Assembly: GCF_026262625.1 (NCBI RefSeq)
Contig: NZ_SHNN01000001.1
Span: forward strand, 992,001 to 1,056,000
DNA: 64,000 nucleotides
Direction of reading: 5' to 3'
Source: Candidatus Litorirhabdus singularis
GTDB lineage: Bacteria; Pseudomonadota; Gammaproteobacteria; Pseudomonadales; Halieaceae
Each line of letters starts with the position of its first letter. Within the stretch, counting starts at the first letter, position 1. Shown in pieces: positions 1-8,452 of the stretch. Made by a program: the position numbers and the translations under genes. The notes under the pieces are model-generated. The model ran no database searches, was not told where the DNA came from, and was given only the letters and a program-made list of their open reading frames with translations.

Positions 1-1109
1 TTACAGCGGGCCCGAATCTCATTCATTTTCTCGGCGTTTGCCAGTTCCAGGGTCTCTGCCAGACTGCGGCCGCTGGCATCGTTTGCGCCTTCGTGAAGCA
101 TGCGCAGGGTTTTGCCAACAATATCGGTCCAGCCGTCATTCACCATATCTTCTGCTTGCGGCACGCCGGATACCAGCGCGTTAAAGTTTTCCATGCGGGC
201 GCGTTGCCAGCCGGGTTCCAGCCCAGCGGCCCACTGCGGGTCCGTGGCGCAGTTGTCGCGCACGTCTATGCCTGAAGGTGTGCGCTGGAATACGAACAGC
301 TGCTGCGCTGTTGCTGCCAGATGGGGCACACACTGCACTGCAGTGGCGCCAGTGCCGATGATGGCGACACGCTTGTCGCGTAACTTATCGAGACCGCCGT
401 CGGCATCGCCGCCCGTGTAGTCATAGTCCCAGCGGCTGGTGTGAAAACTGTGTCCGCGAAAACTTTCTATACCGGGGATACCGGGTAATTTTGGTCGATT
501 TAGCGGGCCGTTGGCCATGGCAATAAAGCGCGCGGCTAGCACATCGCCCCGATCTGTGGTGACCTGCCAGCGGCAGGTACTTTCGTCCCACTGCATTTTG
601 GTGACTTCGGTTTGTAACAACGCGTCATCATACAGTCGATAATGTTTTGCAATCGCGCGCGAGTGGGCAAGTATCTCTGGCGCCTGCGCATATTTCTGGG
701 TGGGGACGTAGTTGAGCTCTTCCAGCAGTGGCAAGTAAACATAGGATTCCACATCGCACTGCGCGCCGGGGTAGCGGTTCCAATACCAGGTGCCGCCGAA
801 GTCACCGCCTTTTTCGACGATAACAATATCTTCCACGCCAGCTTCACGCAGCCTTGCCCCAGCCTGCAGGCCGCCGAAGCCACCGCCGATTAACACTACG
901 TCCACCTGCCTTTTTACGGGATCGCGGCTGAATCCGGGTTTTACATAGGGGTCATCAATGTAGTGTGAAAATTCGCCGTCAACTTCAATGTACTGATCGT
1001 TGCCGTCGCCACGCAGCCGCTTGTCGCGCTCGACGCGGTACCTTTCTCGCAGTGCTTCTATCGACGTAGTGTCAGCCACAGTGTCGGTTGCTTGCGTCGG
1101 TGCATTCAT
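1..1109 (-). CDS. Flavin-containing Baeyer-Villiger-type monooxygenase, C-terminus cut by window edge
   Basis: Partial: 369 codons from the ATG at 1109 run open to the window start, so the C-terminus lies outside. The protein shows the class B flavoprotein layout: an FAD Rossmann motif GGGFGG at residues 75-80, the [15 protein letters not shown] segment soon after, the Baeyer-Villiger fingerprint [11 protein letters not shown] at 217-227 (F, G, H and W in place), and a second NADPH Rossmann motif GTGATA at 252-257. Enzymes of this family insert oxygen next to a ketone, making an ester or lactone, with NADPH and O2 in the cytoplasm. No signal peptide. It lies 84 bp downstream of the TetR gene in the same direction and probably belongs to the minus-strand operon starting at 5047. 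The fingerprint makes the family firm; the substrate is unknown. Confidence 0.9.
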   Translation of the reverse strand, partial: MNAPTQATDTVADTTSIEALRERYRVERDKRLRGDGNDQYIEVDGEFSHYIDDPYVKPGFSRDPVKRQVDVVLIGGGFGGLQAGARLREAGVEDIVIVEKGGDFGGTWYWNRYPGAQCDVESYVYLPLLEELNYVPTQKYAQAPEILAHSRAIAKHYRLYDDALLQTEVTKMQWDESTCRWQVTTDRGDVLAARFIAMANGPLNRPKLPGIPGIESFRGHSFHTSRWDYDYTGGDADGGLDKLRDKRVAIIGTGATAVQCVPHLAATAQQLFVFQRTPSGIDVRDNCATDPQWAAGLEPGWQRARMENFNALVSGVPQAEDMVNDGWTDIVGKTLRMLHEGANDASGRSLAETLELANAEKMNEIRARC

Positions 1110-1162
1110 CGTTTGGGGTCCCTGTATTGTTTTTGGATAGAACCGCTATTGAATATTGCTGT

Positions 1163-1186
1163 CTGCCTACCTGCCTACCTGCCTAC
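1163..1186. repeat. 8-bp tandem repeat, three copies
   Basis: The unit CTGCCTAC is repeated three times without change in the 84-bp gap between the TetR stop and the monooxygenase start. Copies begin at 1163, 1171 and 1179. Its length could vary by replication slippage and change the spacing between the two genes. No other role is visible. Confidence 0.7.
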
Positions 1187-1193
1187 CTGAGTG

Positions 1194-1895
1194 CTACTTG
1201 CGTGACGAGTGACGATGAATCGCCGCGTCCTGGTCTCCGGCATGAAAAATCTCTTCCAGGCGATCACTGAGGTAGTCGATCATGCGGCTCACCCTGGCGT
1301 CCTTCTGGCTGACGATCTGCGACACGGCCATGCCCTGCATTAGAAACTGACTGATATCCATCGCCAGTTCATAAAGCTCCCCGCGCTTGGCCCACTCCGG
1401 AAACAGGCGCTTGCTGGATTGGGCCACGTTCTCGTCAAAGCGGGCAATCGAATCTTCAAGGATGTACTGGAGCTCCGGGTCAGTGCGGCCGGCCACGCAT
1501 AACTCATGATAGGCCGTGAACAGGTCTGAGCTGAGATAATTCCAGTAGCCCTGCAGTCCGCGGCGATTGCGTTCGTCCACTGGCAGGGAATGTGCTTCTT
1601 CGTCATCTATGGCTTCGTCGATACACTTGGCATACAAATACAGCAGCTTACCGTGCAGATACTCTACAGCGGCCTGAATCAGCTCGGTCTTGGATGGAAA
1701 GTGATGCAGCATTGCACCTCGTGAAACCTTGGCCTTGTCGGCGATCTTCGCGGTGGTGGTGCTGGCGTAGCCAATGGTGATGAAGCAGTCCAGTGCGGCA
1801 TCCAGAATGGTATCCCGGGTCATGGCACTTTTTTGTGCCTGCCAGCCGGTTCGGTCGCGCGCTTTCTTCGTGCCTTTATCGGCGGATTCGGCCAT
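1194..1895 (-). CDS. TetR/AcrR family transcriptional regulator
   Basis: 233 aa. The N-terminal helix-turn-helix domain is clear (about residues 25-75): TRDTILDAALDCFITIGYAS, then TTAKIADKAKVSRGAMLHHF, the typical TetR recognition-helix pattern. The rest is a helical ligand-binding domain with no recognisable ligand signature. The gene lies between a luciferase-like oxidoreductase (12-bp gap upstream) and a Baeyer-Villiger monooxygenase (84 bp downstream), all on the minus strand, so it is likely cotranscribed from the promoter near 5115-5160. A palindrome in that promoter recurs at four other promoters in the window, which suggests that this protein represses itself and several catabolic genes and is released by the substrate or an acyl-CoA derivative. 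The family is certain; the operator assignment is inference. Confidence 0.93.
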   Translation of the reverse strand: MAESADKGTKKARDRTGWQAQKSAMTRDTILDAALDCFITIGYASTTTAKIADKAKVSRGAMLHHFPSKTELIQAAVEYLHGKLLYLYAKCIDEAIDDEEAHSLPVDERNRRGLQGYWNYLSSDLFTAYHELCVAGRTDPELQYILEDSIARFDENVAQSSKRLFPEWAKRGELYELAMDISQFLMQGMAVSQIVSQKDARVSRMIDYLSDRLEEIFHAGDQDAAIHRHSSRK

Positions 1896-1907
1896 CTTGA
1901 GTTCCTT

Positions 1908-2888
1908 TTAGCGGCCGGCGAGTCTAGCAACAACCGGTGCGAACTGCTCGACCATATTGTTTTCACCGTCGTCCAGTACAGTTATATAGGATATTCCGTA
2001 GATCTCGCGTCGCCGTTCCAGTTCTTCACAGATGTAGTCGACGCTGCCGATCAGATTGTGCGGGCCGGCTAGCAAGTCTTCGACAGGCATCCCAAAGGGC
2101 TCGGCGATGGCGCTGGCCGTGGCCTGTTGGTGATCGGTTACTACCGTCAGATAAGCACCGATTTCCAGCTCGACTTCGTCCATACGGTCGCCGGCGCCGT
2201 CTTTGATCCAGCCAATTTTCTTGGCAGTCTGCGCGGCCATGCCGGACATCATACCGTCGGGCCCCAGAGTCCCGGCGCGGTTGTTGAAGTTGAGGCTGAC
2301 AATATCAGCTTCACGTCCGGCGATGGTTAACACGCGCTTGCTGCCACCGCCGATCATGATGGGAGGTCGCTCGGGGCGTGCGGGGATGCCGGAAAATCCT
2401 TGCCACTTTATATACTCGCCATCTATATCGAGTGCCTCGCCGCCCATAAAGGCCTTGACGCCGCTAATGACTTCTTCAAATTTATCGAGGCGTTGCTGGA
2501 TACCCATAAAAGGTATGTTGACTGCGTTGTACTCAGCTTCAATCCATCCTGCGCCCAGCCCCAATTCGAGACGACCGTCAGACAGATAGTCCATGGTGGC
2601 AGCCTCTTTGGCGAGGATAATCGGGTCTCGGTAATCCATGCAGAATACCCGACAGCCTACTTTGATGGTGGTGGTCATCTCCAGGGCCATGGCAATAGCC
2701 GGTACCGCTCCAAGTAGCTGCGGGGGATGACCGGTACTTTCCTGCGCCGGACCCGGGCCGAAAAAATGATCGGCCAGGTGGTAGGCGGAATAACCCAGGT
2801 CTTCAGTTTTACGCACCATCTCACGCCAGGCAGCCGGAGACTTTGGGTTAAACGCCTGCAGTGCGAAGCGAAACGGTTTGTGGCTCAT
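1908..2888 (-). CDS. Luciferase-like (LLM class) flavin-dependent oxidoreductase
   Basis: 326 aa, cytoplasmic. The sequence follows the bacterial luciferase-like TIM barrel: an N-terminal strand with FALQAFNPKSPAAW, the YHLADHFFGPGP segment, VFCMDYRDPIILAKEAATMD followed by DGRLELGLGAGW, and a C-terminal MIGGGSKRVLTIAGREADIV block. It resembles the family usually called F420-dependent in actinobacteria; in a gammaproteobacterium reduced FMN is the likelier cofactor. Its ATG overlaps the stop of the upstream molybdopterin enzyme by four bases (2885-2888), so the two are translationally coupled, and TetR follows after 12 bp. A second, more distant family member lies at 36661-37680. A monooxygenase or dehydrogenase role in the same pathway as the Baeyer-Villiger enzyme is likely; the substrate cannot be read from the sequence. 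Confidence 0.87.
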   Translation of the reverse strand: MSHKPFRFALQAFNPKSPAAWREMVRKTEDLGYSAYHLADHFFGPGPAQESTGHPPQLLGAVPAIAMALEMTTTIKVGCRVFCMDYRDPIILAKEAATMDYLSDGRLELGLGAGWIEAEYNAVNIPFMGIQQRLDKFEEVISGVKAFMGGEALDIDGEYIKWQGFSGIPARPERPPIMIGGGSKRVLTIAGREADIVSLNFNNRAGTLGPDGMMSGMAAQTAKKIGWIKDGAGDRMDEVELEIGAYLTVVTDHQQATASAIAEPFGMPVEDLLAGPHNLIGSVDYICEELERRREIYGISYITVLDDGENNMVEQFAPVVARLAGR

Positions 2889-5047
2889 GCCGCTTGCTCC
2901 TCGCGACGTGTGATCGCTACGGGTATCGCGCTCTGTTGGGTCATGCCCGTATAGCGTTGGGTGTTTTCCAGGTTATCTATCAGCTTATTGGTGTTGGCAC
3001 CGATTTCACGTACTCGATCATCAGAGTCGTCATCAGGCGCTGCGCCCCAGCTGTGATGCATGGCGATAACGCCGCGCTTGATGCGGTCATTGGCGGCGAT
3101 GACACCGGCGATACGACCGTGCTCAGATTCTATGTCGACCAGGCAGTCGTCTTCCAGGCCCAGTGCGGTGATGTCATCGGGGTGCATATAGGCGGGGTTG
3201 GTGGTGCCCATTTTTTCTTTCAGGGCGGTTAAGTTAAGCCCGGATGAGTTGAGCACGAATTTGCTGCGCGCACAGATCAGACTGTGACTGTAACGAGCGT
3301 CGATTTTAGGGCGATTGAGCGCTTCTGCGAAATCCACGTCGAGCCCGTCGGGAAAGAATTCCAGTCGATCGGTGTGGTCTGGGTCTGCCGCGCTGACGGT
3401 GATTTTGTGTTCCTCGAAAATGTGTCCACCCGGATTGTCACGCAGCCAGCTCAGCGGTACTTTGGAGCCAGCGGTTATGGCGCTGAGGAGCTCAAACTTG
3501 GTGGGCTTCTTGGTATTGCTGATGGGAGTGCCGTAGACACTGACATCCAGGCCCAGACGATTGGCCAGGCCCCAGTATACTTCCCACTCTTCCAGCACAT
3601 CGTGGTCGGTGCTGATAATGGCCTTGGAGTATTGGCTATAAGGTGCCTCGTACCAGGGGTCAGCTAGCAGGGTCACGTCTTCGCGTTCCAGCGTCAGTTT
3701 TGGGGGAAACACGTAATCCGCCATAGCGGTGGTTGCTGACATATAAGGGTCAATGCTTATCAGCAGATCAAGATCTTGCATCGCGCGATGAGCTTTGTCC
3801 TGGTTGGCCCATGCCAGCAGTGGGTTACCACCCACGACAATGAGAGCACGTACCTGGCCATCGCCCTCCAGCAGAATTTCGTCAGCGAGCATATTGGTGG
3901 GCATCTCCTGAGTCGGGCCCATCATGCCCATCACGGTCAGCTCTCCTAATTCAGGGTTGATACGGGATTTGGCCCCTTGTCCCCATGCCAGTGGCAGGCG
4001 CAATGGCTGTGCTTTCTTTTCTGAGGGTGGAGATAGCACCCCGCCGTTTGGCATGGTGTCACCTTCGCGATAGTAGCGACCGCAGAGACTGTTGAGGCTA
4101 GCCACCAGGTGTTGAGTCAGATTGGGGTTATTCGACATTTCCGGGCCGGTACCGGTAATAGCAATACCGCGCGGGCCAGCGGCAAAAGTGCGTGCTGCAG
4201 TGGCGATAGCATCCGGGGTCAGGTCGGTTCGTGCGGCAACGTAGTCCAGTGTGTAGGGTTGTACCTGAGCCTGCAATTGCTCCAGCCCCTGAGTATATTT
4301 GGCACAGAACTCAACGTCATGCAGATTTTCTTCCAGGATCAGCCGAATCATACCCGCGAGCAGAGTGGAGTCCTCACCGGGCTTGATTTGCAGGTGTTGG
4401 TCGGAACGGCGGGTCAGCTCCGTCTGTCGGGGGTCTACTGCAATCAGCTTGAGACCGCGTTTCTTGGCCTCGCGCAGTTTTTCAAAGGGGCTCACTGAGG
4501 GCACGCCACCGGGGGGTGCGTATTGCGACACCATCGGGTTATTGCCAAATATCAGGGTCACATCTGAGTCGTTAAAGAAGTGGGTGCCAGCTCCCCAGAA
4601 GCCGTGACGTGTGCCGCAGAAGACTTTGGCCGGCTGGTCGATAGTGACACTGGAGTAATAAGAGGGAGAGCCCAAGGCGTTATGCCATGCGCGGCTATAG
4701 GCCAGCTGACCCGAATTCTGGAACGCATAGGTACCGTTATAGGTGGCTACGGCGCGGGGTCCGTGTTCTTTAATGATGTCCTGCAGTTTGGCAGCCACTT
4801 CATCCAGAGCTGTTTCGCTGTCAACGGTGACAAAACCGTCCGCCGTTTTTTTCTGTACGGAGATCAGACGCTCCGGTTGGTACATCTGTTCAACCAATTG
4901 CCTGCCCTTGATACAGGTATAGCCGCCATACATCTCGTTGGAGGTATCGGGCTTTACGGCCTTGACCTTGCCGTCTTCAATATCGACGTCCATTGGGCAA
5001 TAGGCATGGCAATAGCGGCAGAAGGTCTTCTCGGTGGTTATGGTCAT
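2885..5047 (-). CDS. Molybdopterin-dependent oxidoreductase with N-terminal 4Fe-4S site
   Basis: 720 aa from the ATG at 5047, chosen because AGGAC lies about ten bases upstream; the frame stays open to a TTG at 5110, but that codon has only a T-rich stretch upstream and lies next to the predicted operator. Cys10, Cys13, Cys17 and Cys45 (C-X2-C-X3-C-X27-C) form the 4Fe-4S motif of the DMSO reductase family, followed by the usual molybdopterin-binding blocks (for example TLIFGNNPMVSQYAPP and the C-terminal dinucleotide-binding domain with NPAYMHPDDITALGL). There is no Tat signal and no gene for an iron-sulfur or membrane subunit beside it, so it looks cytoplasmic and stand-alone. It is the first gene of an operon with LLM oxidoreductase, TetR and Baeyer-Villiger monooxygenase. 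It may hydroxylate, hydrate or reduce a substrate; the reaction is not predictable. Confidence 0.88.
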   Translation of the reverse strand: MTITTEKTFCRYCHAYCPMDVDIEDGKVKAVKPDTSNEMYGGYTCIKGRQLVEQMYQPERLISVQKKTADGFVTVDSETALDEVAAKLQDIIKEHGPRAVATYNGTYAFQNSGQLAYSRAWHNALGSPSYYSSVTIDQPAKVFCGTRHGFWGAGTHFFNDSDVTLIFGNNPMVSQYAPPGGVPSVSPFEKLREAKKRGLKLIAVDPRQTELTRRSDQHLQIKPGEDSTLLAGMIRLILEENLHDVEFCAKYTQGLEQLQAQVQPYTLDYVAARTDLTPDAIATAARTFAAGPRGIAITGTGPEMSNNPNLTQHLVASLNSLCGRYYREGDTMPNGGVLSPPSEKKAQPLRLPLAWGQGAKSRINPELGELTVMGMMGPTQEMPTNMLADEILLEGDGQVRALIVVGGNPLLAWANQDKAHRAMQDLDLLISIDPYMSATTAMADYVFPPKLTLEREDVTLLADPWYEAPYSQYSKAIISTDHDVLEEWEVYWGLANRLGLDVSVYGTPISNTKKPTKFELLSAITAGSKVPLSWLRDNPGGHIFEEHKITVSAADPDHTDRLEFFPDGLDVDFAEALNRPKIDARYSHSLICARSKFVLNSSGLNLTALKEKMGTTNPAYMHPDDITALGLEDDCLVDIESEHGRIAGVIAANDRIKRGVIAMHHSWGAAPDDDSDDRVREIGANTNKLIDNLENTQRYTGMTQQSAIPVAITRREEQAA

Positions 5048-5114
5048 GGGCGTCGTCGTCCTGATGCTGGTGAATAGGGGTGTTAATTTGTCGCCGATGG
5101 GGGCGCTCAAAAAA

Positions 5115-5132
5115 ACAAGCAGGATTGATTGT
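5115..5132. promoter_or_regulatory. Predicted TetR operator, copy 1 (autoregulatory)
   Basis: ACAAGCA-ggat-TGATTGT, preceded by an A-tract and followed by ATTTTTT. It overlaps the predicted -10 of the operon containing the TetR gene. Consensus over five copies in the window: ACAArCA-N4-TGAyTGT. Confidence 0.6.
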
Positions 5133-5306
5133 ATTTTTTGCTATTGGCGGCGTCCAGTGTTATTAATCGTCGCCCTTCAAATCAGGCGCCGGTCTAGCGT
5201 GGCGTCGCAGTGGCGCGTAGGCGGTGTTCGCCGCTGACTGATACCTTTAAAATTACCATTTCGCTGGCTTGCATTTGTTGGCCTATGCACCGGATACTTA
5301 AAAAAA

Positions 5307-5324
5307 ACAAGCAAGGCTGATTGT
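5307..5324. promoter_or_regulatory. Predicted TetR operator, copy 2
   Basis: ACAAGCA-aggc-TGATTGT after an A-tract, 107 bp upstream of the TonB receptor start at 5432. Both half-sites are identical to those of the copy at 5115. Confidence 0.58.
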
Positions 5325-5431
5325 AATTTGACAGCGACCTTGCCTGATAGTGGCTGATGTTCCGCAAGCATCAATGGGCAAGCTCAAAAAATTAAAATAA
5401 TCGCCGGTTTACGGCACTGTAGGAGCGAAGT

Positions 5432-7654
5432 ATGACCAAGCACCCCAAATTTAATCCCTCTCGAATTGTAGCTGGCATGTTAATAGCCGGCGCATCGGCG
5501 AGTTTGACCCCTGCTGCCCTGGCGCAGGACGAAGGCGCGGTTCTCGAGGAAGTCATGGTAACCGCGCGGAAGACTGCAGAGTCAATGCAAAGTATCCCCG
5601 TCGCCGTGACCGCTTTTAGTGGTGAAACCATTAACGATCTGATTATGCGAGATATTCGTGAATTGGAAGGAATGGTGCCTAACGTGGTAATTGACTCGGT
5701 GGCGGTCGCGCCTGGCGCGGCATCGCTCTATATCCGTGGCGTTGGTACCCAGGAAGTCGAGAAGAGTTTTGACCCCGCAGTTGGCGTGGTAATCGATGGT
5801 GTGCCCCTGTCATTCGTCAATGGCTCTATGGCTAACACCTATGATTTCCAGAGCATAGAGGTTTTGCGCGGGCCGCAGGGCACTCTCTTTGGCAAGAACA
5901 CTACGGGTGGTGTGTTCAATATTACCCGCACTCGCCCTACCGGTGAACTCGGGCTCAGCTATGAATTGACCGCCGGCAACGATGGTCGTGAGGACGTCAA
6001 GGGGGTTTTCAATTTTCCGCTGGGCAATATGCTAGCCGGTAAAATTGGATACTCAAGCCAGGAAGGTGGAGGTAGCTATAAAAATATTACCCTGGAGAAA
6101 GAAGTCGGTAATCGTGATAACCAGGAGGTCACAGCTACCCTTCTGTTCACTCCGGTAGAAAGCTTTGAGGCATTGTTCACCTATACCAACTACAAAGATG
6201 AGAACGATGGAATCGGGCTGAAGAATTTGGCTTCCCTGACTGCCGGAGCCCCTGTAAATGATCCTGAACTTGTATGTGCGGCGTTCGGGGCCCTTGGTGG
6301 CTGCGCCGGTGATGAAGCTCTGGACGAGTATACGCAGGACTATTTTGAACCGATTGATTTTGAAGCAGATACTTATACGCTGAGAATGGACTGGGAACTC
6401 GGTATGGGGACTATCACCTCGATCACCGGTTACCAGGAAACTGACGAATCGGTGCCTACCGACTTTGATGGTTCGCCTGTCCCATTTTTCCATGCGGTTC
6501 GTGACCAGGAAGCGGAACAAAAGAGTACTGAACTACGTTTTGCCTCAAATGACTCACTGAGCGAGAATTTTGATTTTGTAACAGGTTTGTTTTGGGCCGA
6601 GGACGAGTACGCTCTGATCCAGAACACGGCCATTGCGTTTGGTTCACAGTTGAATCTGGCTAACAATTTTCATGAGAAAGAAGCCTGGGCAATATTTGGT
6701 GAGGCACACTACACGTTCGCTGATAAGTGGACGGTAACCGCCGGTGGGCGTTATACCGAGGAAGAGAAAGACTACTCCGGAATCCTGTGGAGTTCTTTTG
6801 ACGGCGGCGCCAACTTTCTTTTTCAGGAGGAAGCCGGTGGTAAAAAGAAGTGGGATGAAGCGACTTACAAGCTTGGCCTCGATTATGCGCTCAATGACGA
6901 TGTGCTGACCTATTTCAGTTTCACTCAAGGTTTCCGCTCCGGAGGATTCAATGGTCGCAACTCAAACGAGTCGAATATAGGCCCCTACGATCCTGAATAC
7001 GTTGATAACTATGAAATTGGTATGAAAGGCGATTTTCTGGATAACACCCTGCGTTTTAACCTGGCCGCGTTCTATGTGGACTACCAGGACAAGCAGGAAG
7101 AGGTCATCCAGGAGTATGATGGCGCCTCTGTAACCGTAGTTAACAACGCGGCCACAGTTGAGAGTCAGGGTATTGAAGGCGAGTTGACCTGGGTAGCGAC
7201 AGAGAATTTCCAGATCAACGCCAACTTTGGCTATCTGGACGCTAGTTACGACGAGTACATTGCCGATCTGAATGGCGATGGTACGGCAACCGACAACAGC
7301 CACATTGAGCTGCGGCGTACTCCCGAGTGGACGGCAGGCGTGAGCGGTCTTTATTCAGCGAATATTGGGCCAGGTACGCTGAGTCTGTTTGCCAACTATC
7401 GCTATACCGACGAGTATTGGACGGATACATCAAATGACCCCCGTGGTTTGCTGGATGAACGTGCTGTGCTGGATGCGACTATTTCCTACAACTGGGAGTG
7501 GGACACAGACAGAAACGTGAAAATCAGTCTTTTTGGTAGGGACCTTACCGATGAACTGGCTTATAACTCTTCGGTTACCATCCCTGGGTTGATATCTTTC
7601 TCCTCTATTACCGGTGGTCGTGAGTACGGCATGCAGATTTCAGGCAACTTCTGA
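5432..7654 (+). CDS. TonB-dependent outer-membrane receptor
   Basis: 740 aa. A Sec signal peptide (cleavage near residues 30-32, AALAQ) is followed by the TonB-box-like LEEVMVTARK (about 38-47), a plug domain with RDIRELEGMVPNVVID and the EVLRGPQGTLFGKNTTGG block, and a long 22-strand barrel ending in phenylalanine, as expected for BAM-dependent insertion. Late motifs (FSFTQGFRSGGFNGRN, FGRDLTDELAYN) are typical of the receptor group often found with uptake of hydrophobic or aromatic compounds rather than SusC-type glycan receptors; this subdivision is an impression. It starts 107 bp after a predicted operator and is divergent from the molybdopterin operon, so it probably imports the compound degraded by the surrounding enzymes. 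A strong terminator follows. Confidence 0.93.
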   Translation: MTKHPKFNPSRIVAGMLIAGASASLTPAALAQDEGAVLEEVMVTARKTAESMQSIPVAVTAFSGETINDLIMRDIRELEGMVPNVVIDSVAVAPGAASLYIRGVGTQEVEKSFDPAVGVVIDGVPLSFVNGSMANTYDFQSIEVLRGPQGTLFGKNTTGGVFNITRTRPTGELGLSYELTAGNDGREDVKGVFNFPLGNMLAGKIGYSSQEGGGSYKNITLEKEVGNRDNQEVTATLLFTPVESFEALFTYTNYKDENDGIGLKNLASLTAGAPVNDPELVCAAFGALGGCAGDEALDEYTQDYFEPIDFEADTYTLRMDWELGMGTITSITGYQETDESVPTDFDGSPVPFFHAVRDQEAEQKSTELRFASNDSLSENFDFVTGLFWAEDEYALIQNTAIAFGSQLNLANNFHEKEAWAIFGEAHYTFADKWTVTAGGRYTEEEKDYSGILWSSFDGGANFLFQEEAGGKKKWDEATYKLGLDYALNDDVLTYFSFTQGFRSGGFNGRNSNESNIGPYDPEYVDNYEIGMKGDFLDNTLRFNLAAFYVDYQDKQEEVIQEYDGASVTVVNNAATVESQGIEGELTWVATENFQINANFGYLDASYDEYIADLNGDGTATDNSHIELRRTPEWTAGVSGLYSANIGPGTLSLFANYRYTDEYWTDTSNDPRGLLDERAVLDATISYNWEWDTDRNVKISLFGRDLTDELAYNSSVTIPGLISFSSITGGREYGMQISGNF

Positions 7655-7698
7655 TTTGCTGAAAACTGGCGCGGGCATTGTCCCGTTAGCCAAACGAG

Positions 7699-7724
7699 AA
7701 AGGGGCCTTGCGGCCCCTTTTTTT
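7699..7724 (+). terminator. Rho-independent terminator of the TonB receptor gene
   Basis: GC-rich stem AAGGGGCC, loop TTGC, stem GGCCCCTT, then a T-run, 45 bp after the stop at 7654. Confidence 0.85.
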
Positions 7725-7980
7725 ATGTCTGAGATTTAGAAATTCACTGGGGCTGAAGGCAGAATAAATACCCAAAGGGCACGATGTTCTGCCCCACAGA
7801 GGCTGTGGTGGGTTCTTGTCTATGGGGGGCTGGTCTGTGGCAATTGCTGTGGGGTCGAATTTATTCGACCGATGTGCAGGGAGTCGGTGGTGCAAGGCAG
7901 AATAAATTCTGCCCTACAGGGGGGTGTGGCAATTGTTGTGGGGTCGAATTTATTCGACCATTGTGCGGTGCGGGTAAGCC
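7725..7980. repeat. Intergenic cluster of REP-like palindromes
   Basis: No gene is visible here. It holds perfect 18-bp palindromes: GGTCGAATTTATTCGACC at 7853-7870 and again at 7942-7959, and GGCAGAATAAATTCTGCC at 7896-7913. The two GGTCGAAT copies sit in a longer direct repeat (about 40 bp, starting TGTGGCAATTG, with a few differences). A degenerate copy (AGAATAAATAC with later GTTCTGCCCCACAG) lies near 7762-7800. A related palindrome occurs at 35375. This is the look of a repetitive extragenic palindrome family. Confidence 0.75.
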
Positions 7981-8325
7981 TCAGCCAGTGAAGAATTCAC
8001 CGCGGGGTACGCCTTGGGGGTCATAAACGGGCTCTTCGTGATCAATACGATACTTGAGGATATCGGTGCCGAGCATTTCATACTTACCCAGCAGCCCGAG
8101 CATGTCGGCGTAAAAAGGGCCCTTCAGGTGTGCGTTGAGGTCTTCCGACGAATCCCAGTTTTCGTAAACGTAAACGCGTCCAGGTACGGCCGGGTCGAGG
8201 CTCCATACGTAGTGATTGCAACCTTTCTGGTCGCGGGTATCTTTCATCAGCTGAGCGGATTCTTCCAGTGCGGCGGCGGCGTTTTCCGGGCTGAAATCAA
8301 CGGTTCCGTTAATAATGACTCTCAT
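7981..8325 (-). CDS. Antibiotic biosynthesis monooxygenase (ABM)-domain protein
   Basis: 114 aa, cytoplasmic. It shows the dimeric alpha-beta ABM fold pattern: N-terminal strand MRVIINGTVDF, helix ALEESAQLMKDTRDQKGCNHYVW, strand RVYVYENWDSSEDLNAHLKGPFY and a short C-terminal strand. Family members include cofactor-free quinone-forming monooxygenases and heme-degrading or purely structural proteins, so the chemistry is open. It is divergent from the NADP-dependent oxidoreductase at 8453, and the shared promoter carries a predicted TetR operator at 8385, so it probably belongs to the same catabolic regulon. A second ABM protein, only distantly similar, is at 41942. Confidence 0.82.
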   Translation of the reverse strand: MRVIINGTVDFSPENAAAALEESAQLMKDTRDQKGCNHYVWSLDPAVPGRVYVYENWDSSEDLNAHLKGPFYADMLGLLGKYEMLGTDILKYRIDHEEPVYDPQGVPRGEFFTG

Positions 8326-8384
8326 GGTGTTACTCCTTGGCAGGTCAAAATGGGATGCTCACAGTAGCAAAAGCGACTGCTAAA

Positions 8385-8402
8385 ACAAACAAAGTTGACT
8401 GC
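8385..8402. promoter_or_regulatory. Predicted TetR operator, copy 3
   Basis: ACAAACA-aagt-TGACTGC in the divergent promoter between the ABM gene and the oxidoreductase gene. A weaker related stretch, GCAAAAGCGACTGC, lies just beside it at 8367-8380 and could be a second binding site. Confidence 0.58.
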
Positions 8403-8423
8403 TTTTTTGCGGGCCGCTACTCT
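8395..8423 (+). promoter_or_regulatory. Predicted sigma-70 promoter of the oxidoreductase gene
   Basis: -35 TTGACT (8395-8400), 17-bp spacer, -10 TACTCT (8418-8423). The -35 box lies in the right half of the operator, the same arrangement as at the P450 promoter near 29367, so bound repressor would block RNA polymerase. Confidence 0.55.
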
Positions 8424-8452
8424 GCCTGTCCTTCACCTGAATGAGATTCGCC

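Larger units (their letters stand above)
5048..5431. promoter_or_regulatory. Divergent promoter region with two predicted TetR operators
   Basis: 384 bp without a gene between the molybdopterin-enzyme operon (minus) and a TonB receptor (plus). It holds two copies of an 18-bp palindrome preceded by an A-tract, at 5115-5132 and 5307-5324, one near each gene. For the minus-strand operon a promoter can be drawn on the reverse strand: -35 TGGACG (5156-5151), 17 bp, -10 TACAAT (5133-5128), with the -10 overlapping the operator. No equally good promoter is visible for the receptor. Confidence 0.6.

Noticed and set aside
1-3. Stop codon (TAA on the reverse strand) at the very window start
   Set aside because: It is not in the frame of the Baeyer-Villiger gene, which continues past the edge.
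5048-5110. N-terminal extension of the molybdopterin enzyme from a TTG at 5110
   Set aside because: No Shine-Dalgarno sequence before it, it would reach the predicted operator, and the extra residues precede the first iron-sulfur cysteine by more than is usual.
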